Shown in pieces: positions 60,244 to 64,000 of a stretch of 64,000 nt of DNA (within the stretch, counting starts at the first letter, position 1; every line of letters begins with the position of its first letter). The notes below the pieces were generated by a model that saw only the letters and a program-made list of their open reading frames with translations, did no database searches and was not told where the DNA came from. Source of the stretch: Bacteroidia bacterium (GTDB lineage: Bacteria > Bacteroidota > Bacteroidia > J057 > JADKCL01); assembly GCA_020635905.1 (NCBI GenBank), contig JACJYV010000002.1, forward strand, positions 1,337,311 through 1,401,310, in the 5' to 3' direction. Position numbers and translations under genes: made by a program.

Positions 60244-63192
60244 ATGCAAACCCCGCAAAAAATGTACCCAAAACACAAAATCCTCAGCCTGGCCACCCTG
60301 GTGTGGCTGGGTTGTAGCCTCCTGGGCCAGCTTCAGGCCCAAAATTCTTCCTTCCCCACCATCATGATCAAAGAGGAGGGAGGTTCCCGCCCCCTGCACA
60401 TGGACGAACTGTCCATTCGGGTGGAAGTGGTGGGGGCCATCGCCACCACCACCATGGAAATGAGCTTTTTCAACGCCACCGACCGCATCCTGGAAGGCCA
60501 GTTCTACTTTCCTCTGGGGGAAGGCCAGACCGTGAGCCGCTTTGCCCTTGACGTAAACGGACAGATGCGCGAAGGAGTGGTGGTGGAAAAGGAAAAAGGT
60601 GAAATGGTTTTCGAATCAGTAGTCAGACGCAACATCGACCCGGGCCTCCTGGAATGGACCAAAGGCGAGAACTTCAAAGCCCGCATTTACCCCATACCTG
60701 CCCACGGGCACAAGCGCCTCCTCATTGCCTTTGAGCAGGAACTGAAATCCCTTGAAACGGGGAATCTCTACCTCCTGCCCCTCAATTTCAAAGAAAAGGT
60801 GGACAAATTCAACCTCAAAGTGGAGGTCTTCAAGCAGAAAATTGCTCCCCGCCTCGATCAAAACCAACTGGCCAACCTGACCTTCAAAAACTGGCAGGAA
60901 AATTACGTGGCCGAAATGCACGAGGAAAATTACCTCCCCAACAAACAACTGGGATTTGTATTGCCGCGCCCCGCCGACTACCAGCAGATCTTCGTGGAAA
61001 AAGATGAAAACCAGAAAAGCTGGTTTTACCTCCAGATCCAGCCTCCCGTCATATCCCGGCCCCGCACCCTGCCCAAAGACCTGGTACTGGTCTGGGATGC
61101 CTCCTCCTCTGCTGCTGCCCGCAACCTGCAGCGTGAATTTGCCCTGCTCGACAAGTATTTCAAAGAAATTGGCAATGCGAAAATTCACCTCATCACCTTT
61201 GCCCACCTGCCCGAAAACGAAAAAATATTCTTCCTCAGCAACGGAAACTGGGATTTGCTCAAATCCTCCCTCGAAAAAATCCCCTTCGACGGCGGCACTT
61301 CCCTGGGTGCCCTTGATCTCCAATCCATCAAAACCGATGAATTCATCCTTTGCTCAGATGGCATTTCCAACTTCGGCCCCGGCCAGTTGCGACCCGTAAG
61401 TGCACCCATCCGGGTCATCAACTCTGCACCTGTGGCAGAGCACAGCTACCTGAAATTCATCGCCGCTGCCAGCGGCGGGCAGTACCTCAACCTCAACCGC
61501 CTGTCCACCGACGAGGCCTTCAAAATCCTCATGGGGGCTCCCTACCAATACCTCGGCGCCAAATACAGCAGCGTGGAAGTCACCGATGTCTATCCCTCCC
61601 TGCCCCGGGAGGTGCAGGGCGATTTCTCCCTCGCGGGCCAACTCAAAACCGGCACCGCCGAAATCACCCTCAACTTTGGCATCAACGGAGAAGTCCTGCA
61701 TACGGAGCGCATTCGCCTCAACCAATCCACCCAAACTTCAGAAACGGGAAAAGTGCGACGCCTTTGGGCCCAGAAAAAACTGGCCGAATTACTCCTCAAT
61801 CCCAAAGCCAATGCCGACCGCATCACCCAACTCGGCAAGGAATACACCATTGTCACCCCCAATACCTCCCTCATTGTGCTCGATCGCCTCGAAGACTACG
61901 TCCAGTTTCAGATCGTGCCCCCCAAAGAAATGCAAAGCGATTATTTTGCCCAGATCAATCAACTCAAGGAAGCTGAAAAGCGGGCCGAGCAGGAACGCCT
62001 CGACCAGGTGGCCGCCATCTGGAAAGAGCGCATCGAGCACTGGGAAAAAACCTGGCCTATGGATACGCCCCCTCCTTCCCTCAAGGAATCCAAAGCCATG
62101 GACGACGGATTTGGGGATTGGGGAGGCTCTGATGCCGACGATTTTTCCAGCATGGAAATGGATTCCGCAGAAGAGTCTGTCGATGAAGGCTGGGGGAGTG
62201 AACCGGATGTTTTCGGAAATTCCAATGCAGCCCCGTCCACCGAAAGTGGAAAGAAAGAAGAAGCGGGCGGCAAGGACAAGCTGGTCAGCTCCATCGAAGT
62301 CAAAAACTGGGATCCCGACGAGCCCTACCTCAGGGCCCTCAAAGAGACCGCCCCCGAAAACCGCTACCCACTTTACCTCGAACTCAAAAAGCAATACGGC
62401 ACCGCGCCCTCCTTTTATCTGGACGTAGCCGATTACTTCCGTCGCAACGATCTGGCTGCCCTCGCCATGCGGGTGCTCAGCAACCTGGCCGAACTCGAAT
62501 TGGAAAACCACCGTGTGTTGCGCATCATGGCCCACCGCCTCATCCAGCTCAACCGTCCAGACCTGGCTGCCATGACCTTTGAGGAGGTCAGAGACCTCCG
62601 TCCCGACGAGCCCCAGTCCTACCGCGATCTGGGACTGGCCCTGGCCCGCGCAGGCAAAAACCAGGAAGCCATAGAGCAACTCTACGAAGTTATCAGGCGG
62701 CCCTGGGACGAGCGCTTCAATGGCATAGAGCTCATCTCCCTCGAAGAAATCAATACCATCCTGGCCACCAGTCACCGCAGGCTCGAAACCGGCAAGATCG
62801 ATTCCCGTCTGCTTAAAAACCTCACCTCAGACGTGCGGGTGGTGCTCGACTGGGATGCCGACAACTGCGACATGGACCTCTGGGTCATCGACCCCAACGG
62901 CGAGCGCTGCTACTACGGCAACCGCGTCACCTACATGGGCGGCTACCTCACCGACGACATGACCGGCGGCTACGGCCCCGAGGCCTACATGCTGCACAAA
63001 GCCAAAGCCGGCAACTACGTGGTCAAAGTGAAGTACTACGCCGATTACCAGCAATCCCTGGTGGGCCCCACCACCCTCCACCTCACCTTCTACAGCCGTT
63101 TCGGCACCTCCGAAATGAAAATGGAAGAAGTCACCGTCCGCCTCGACCAGGGCGACGACGTACTGGAAGTAGCGACTTTTAGCTTCAGGTAA
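60244..63192 (+). CDS. Secreted VIT-vWA-TPR-DUF2135 protein (982 aa)
   Basis: Signal peptide to about residue 33 (LVWLGCSLLGQLQAQ; an inner ATG at 60262 is an alternative start). In order: VIT domain (about 45-170, TTTMEMSFFNATDRILEGQF, FPLGEGQTVSRFALDVNG), von Willebrand A domain (about 275-440) with MIDAS DxSxS (WDASSS, about 285), a charged coil (about 570-690), TPR-like repeats (about 700-860, YRDLGLALARAGKNQEAIEQ), and a C-terminal DUF2135-type domain (VVLDWDADNCDMDLWVIDPN, GPEAYMLHKAKAGNYVVKV). Related to inter-alpha-trypsin-like VIT proteins of bacteria. A metal-dependent adhesion or envelope scaffold role is inferred. Ends at a repeat region shared with the convergent mce gene. Confidence 0.93.
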   Translation: MQTPQKMYPKHKILSLATLVWLGCSLLGQLQAQNSSFPTIMIKEEGGSRPLHMDELSIRVEVVGAIATTTMEMSFFNATDRILEGQFYFPLGEGQTVSRFALDVNGQMREGVVVEKEKGEMVFESVVRRNIDPGLLEWTKGENFKARIYPIPAHGHKRLLIAFEQELKSLETGNLYLLPLNFKEKVDKFNLKVEVFKQKIAPRLDQNQLANLTFKNWQENYVAEMHEENYLPNKQLGFVLPRPADYQQIFVEKDENQKSWFYLQIQPPVISRPRTLPKDLVLVWDASSSAAARNLQREFALLDKYFKEIGNAKIHLITFAHLPENEKIFFLSNGNWDLLKSSLEKIPFDGGTSLGALDLQSIKTDEFILCSDGISNFGPGQLRPVSAPIRVINSAPVAEHSYLKFIAAASGGQYLNLNRLSTDEAFKILMGAPYQYLGAKYSSVEVTDVYPSLPREVQGDFSLAGQLKTGTAEITLNFGINGEVLHTERIRLNQSTQTSETGKVRRLWAQKKLAELLLNPKANADRITQLGKEYTIVTPNTSLIVLDRLEDYVQFQIVPPKEMQSDYFAQINQLKEAEKRAEQERLDQVAAIWKERIEHWEKTWPMDTPPPSLKESKAMDDGFGDWGGSDADDFSSMEMDSAEESVDEGWGSEPDVFGNSNAAPSTESGKKEEAGGKDKLVSSIEVKNWDPDEPYLRALKETAPENRYPLYLELKKQYGTAPSFYLDVADYFRRNDLAALAMRVLSNLAELELENHRVLRIMAHRLIQLNRPDLAAMTFEEVRDLRPDEPQSYRDLGLALARAGKNQEAIEQLYEVIRRPWDERFNGIELISLEEINTILATSHRRLETGKIDSRLLKNLTSDVRVVLDWDADNCDMDLWVIDPNGERCYYGNRVTYMGGYLTDDMTGGYGPEAYMLHKAKAGNYVVKVKYYADYQQSLVGPTTLHLTFYSRFGTSEMKMEEVTVRLDQGDDVLEVATFSFR

Positions 63193-63286
63193 AGGGGGAG
63201 CTGCAAGCCCCAAGCTGCGAGCTTCGAGCACAAATGCAGCTTTAAGCTGCAAAAAATGCTTGAGGCTTGGAACTTGAAGCTCGCAG

Positions 63287-63703
63287 CTAAAAAAAGGCCG
63301 TAGGCCTTTTTTCCTGACACAGCTCCACCAGCACCCCATTAGTACTTTTAGGATGCAGAAAGCAGATCAGTTTATTATCTGCGCCGTCCTTAGGCGTCTG
63401 GTGAATCAGGCGAAAGCCCTTCGCCACCAGGCGTTCCATTTCGGCATGGATATCCTCCACCTCAAAGGCGATGTGGTGCATGCCTTCGCCGCGTTTCTCG
63501 ATGTACTGCGCAATAGCCGAATCGGGCCGCGTAGCCTCCAGCAGCTCGATTTTCGAATCCCCAACCTGAAAAAACGAAGTTTTCACCCCTTCGCTTTCCA
63601 CCTCCTCCTGCTTATAGGGTTCCCGGTCAAAGAGGTCCGCAAACAATGCATTGGCGCTTTCCAGACTCCTGACCGCAAAACCCAGATGTTCAATTTTCAG
63701 CAT
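63287..63703 (-). CDS. mce: Methylmalonyl-CoA epimerase
   Basis: 138 aa from ATG 63703; an earlier start at 63781 would add a 26-residue N-terminus absent from the family and overlap the promoter. A vicinal-oxygen-chelate fold in two beta-alpha-beta repeats: KIEHLGFAV (metal His), YIEKRGEGMHHIAFEVEDI (second His) and STNGVLVELCQ (metal Glu). It interconverts the (R) and (S) forms of methylmalonyl-CoA, feeding propionyl-CoA/succinyl-CoA metabolism with the B12 mutase. Single gene; its last codons form one arm of a terminator. Confidence 0.93.
   Translation of the reverse strand: MLKIEHLGFAVRSLESANALFADLFDREPYKQEEVESEGVKTSFFQVGDSKIELLEATRPDSAIAQYIEKRGEGMHHIAFEVEDIHAEMERLVAKGFRLIHQTPKDGADNKLICFLHPKSTNGVLVELCQEKRPTAFF
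63289..63312. terminator. Bidirectional terminator inside the 3' end of mce
   Basis: An A7 run, GGCC (63296-63299), loop gta, GGCC (63303-63306) and a T6 run form a perfect inverted repeat with A/T tracts on both sides, serving both convergent genes. On the minus strand it encodes the final RPTAFF of the epimerase. Confidence 0.8.
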
Positions 63704-63717
63704 GGCATCACTTTTCC

Positions 63718-63725
63718 CAAAGGTA
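63718..63725 (-). promoter_or_regulatory. Candidate -7 element for mce (TACCTTTG)
   Basis: Exact TAnnTTTG match 14 bases before the start codon, predicting a leader of under 10 nt. A TTTG-like sequence lies closer than the usual -33 spacing. Confidence 0.45.
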
Positions 63726-64000
63726 AACATTGCCCCACCCAAAGCCCATGATCTGAAAAAATAATCCATCAAAGATGCCATCCATACAGTTCCAGGCTTT
63801 TTTCAATTCATAATCCCTTTTGTCATTAAATGGAAAGCGCGGGAAGAGGGGATTTCCGGGTTTGTCACCTAGGCGTAAACTTAAGGGAGACATCAATTTC
63901 AGATATGATTGGGAATTTCAGTTCCCTCGTAGCACCCATACTCGGGCCAAGGGCCAGAATAAGGTGACCCCGCGGGGGTCAAACATTAATAGCTAAATTA
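63726..64000. other. Intergenic region at window end, no gene seen
   Basis: Contains a 'gaccccgcgggggtcaaac' palindrome near 63966, of the same kind as those at 37.8 kb. No coding frame is supported; the next gene lies outside. Confidence 0.4.

Overview
The window looks like a chromosome segment of a Bacteroidota bacterium, probably of the Saprospiria/Cytophagia type. The support is: T9SS-type C-terminal sorting domains on several secreted proteins, HYR and SprB repeats, many lipoproteins, an outer-membrane beta-barrel protein with a CarboxypepD_reg-like N-terminus, a Bacteroidota-type giant RHS locus, and several promoter candidates fitting TTTG-N19-TAnnTTTG. No rRNA, tRNA or CRISPR array was seen.

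Layout. 1-4.6 kb: the 3' end of a large HYR/SprB adhesin, a small membrane protein and a cysteine-repeat lipoprotein. 4.7-22.3 kb: a giant exported RHS locus of three genes (a secreted protein with a sorting-like tail, a 2221-aa RHS partner, and an RHS toxin polyprotein of 2606 aa when intact) followed by a candidate DUF7336-type immunity gene. The toxin gene is cut by a 1688-bp IS5-like element. Removing the IS plus one 2-bp target copy restores the frame. 22.4-28.8 kb: an AT-rich accessory island. It holds an orphan RHS tip with two frameshifts, a lipoprotein-signal/RHS chimera, small lipoproteins, SMI1/KNR4-like proteins, and an ISAzo13-type element inserted with a TTA duplication into a small immunity-like gene. 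This is the arrangement expected of a polymorphic-toxin locus that swaps tips and accumulates immunity genes.

29-51 kb: mostly core genes and envelope proteins. They include an Omp28-like T9SS cargo, an outer-membrane beta-barrel receptor, an ABC-F ATPase with one degenerate ATP site, an SGNH-like membrane protein, a helical-repeat protein, phosphatidylserine decarboxylase (psd), a gene for an SH3/peptidase-like protein broken by an in-frame TAA, a LamG/T9SS protein, a glycerophosphodiesterase and an M1 aminopeptidase. 51.9-56.6 kb: topoisomerase IV parE-parC. 57-63.7 kb: small envelope proteins, a VIT-vWA-TPR-DUF2135 protein and methylmalonyl-CoA epimerase.

Intergenic gaps are rich in interspersed material: word-like repeats (variants of 'gttagttctgagttctaagtt' and 'agctgcgagcttcgagc'), 'ctctgtgtcctctgtg'-like tracts, and short perfect palindromes. 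Functional calls rest on recognisable motifs in the translated sequence. No database search was possible, so names of small families (DUF7336, Ntox33-like, SMI1/KNR4) are recollections to be tested.
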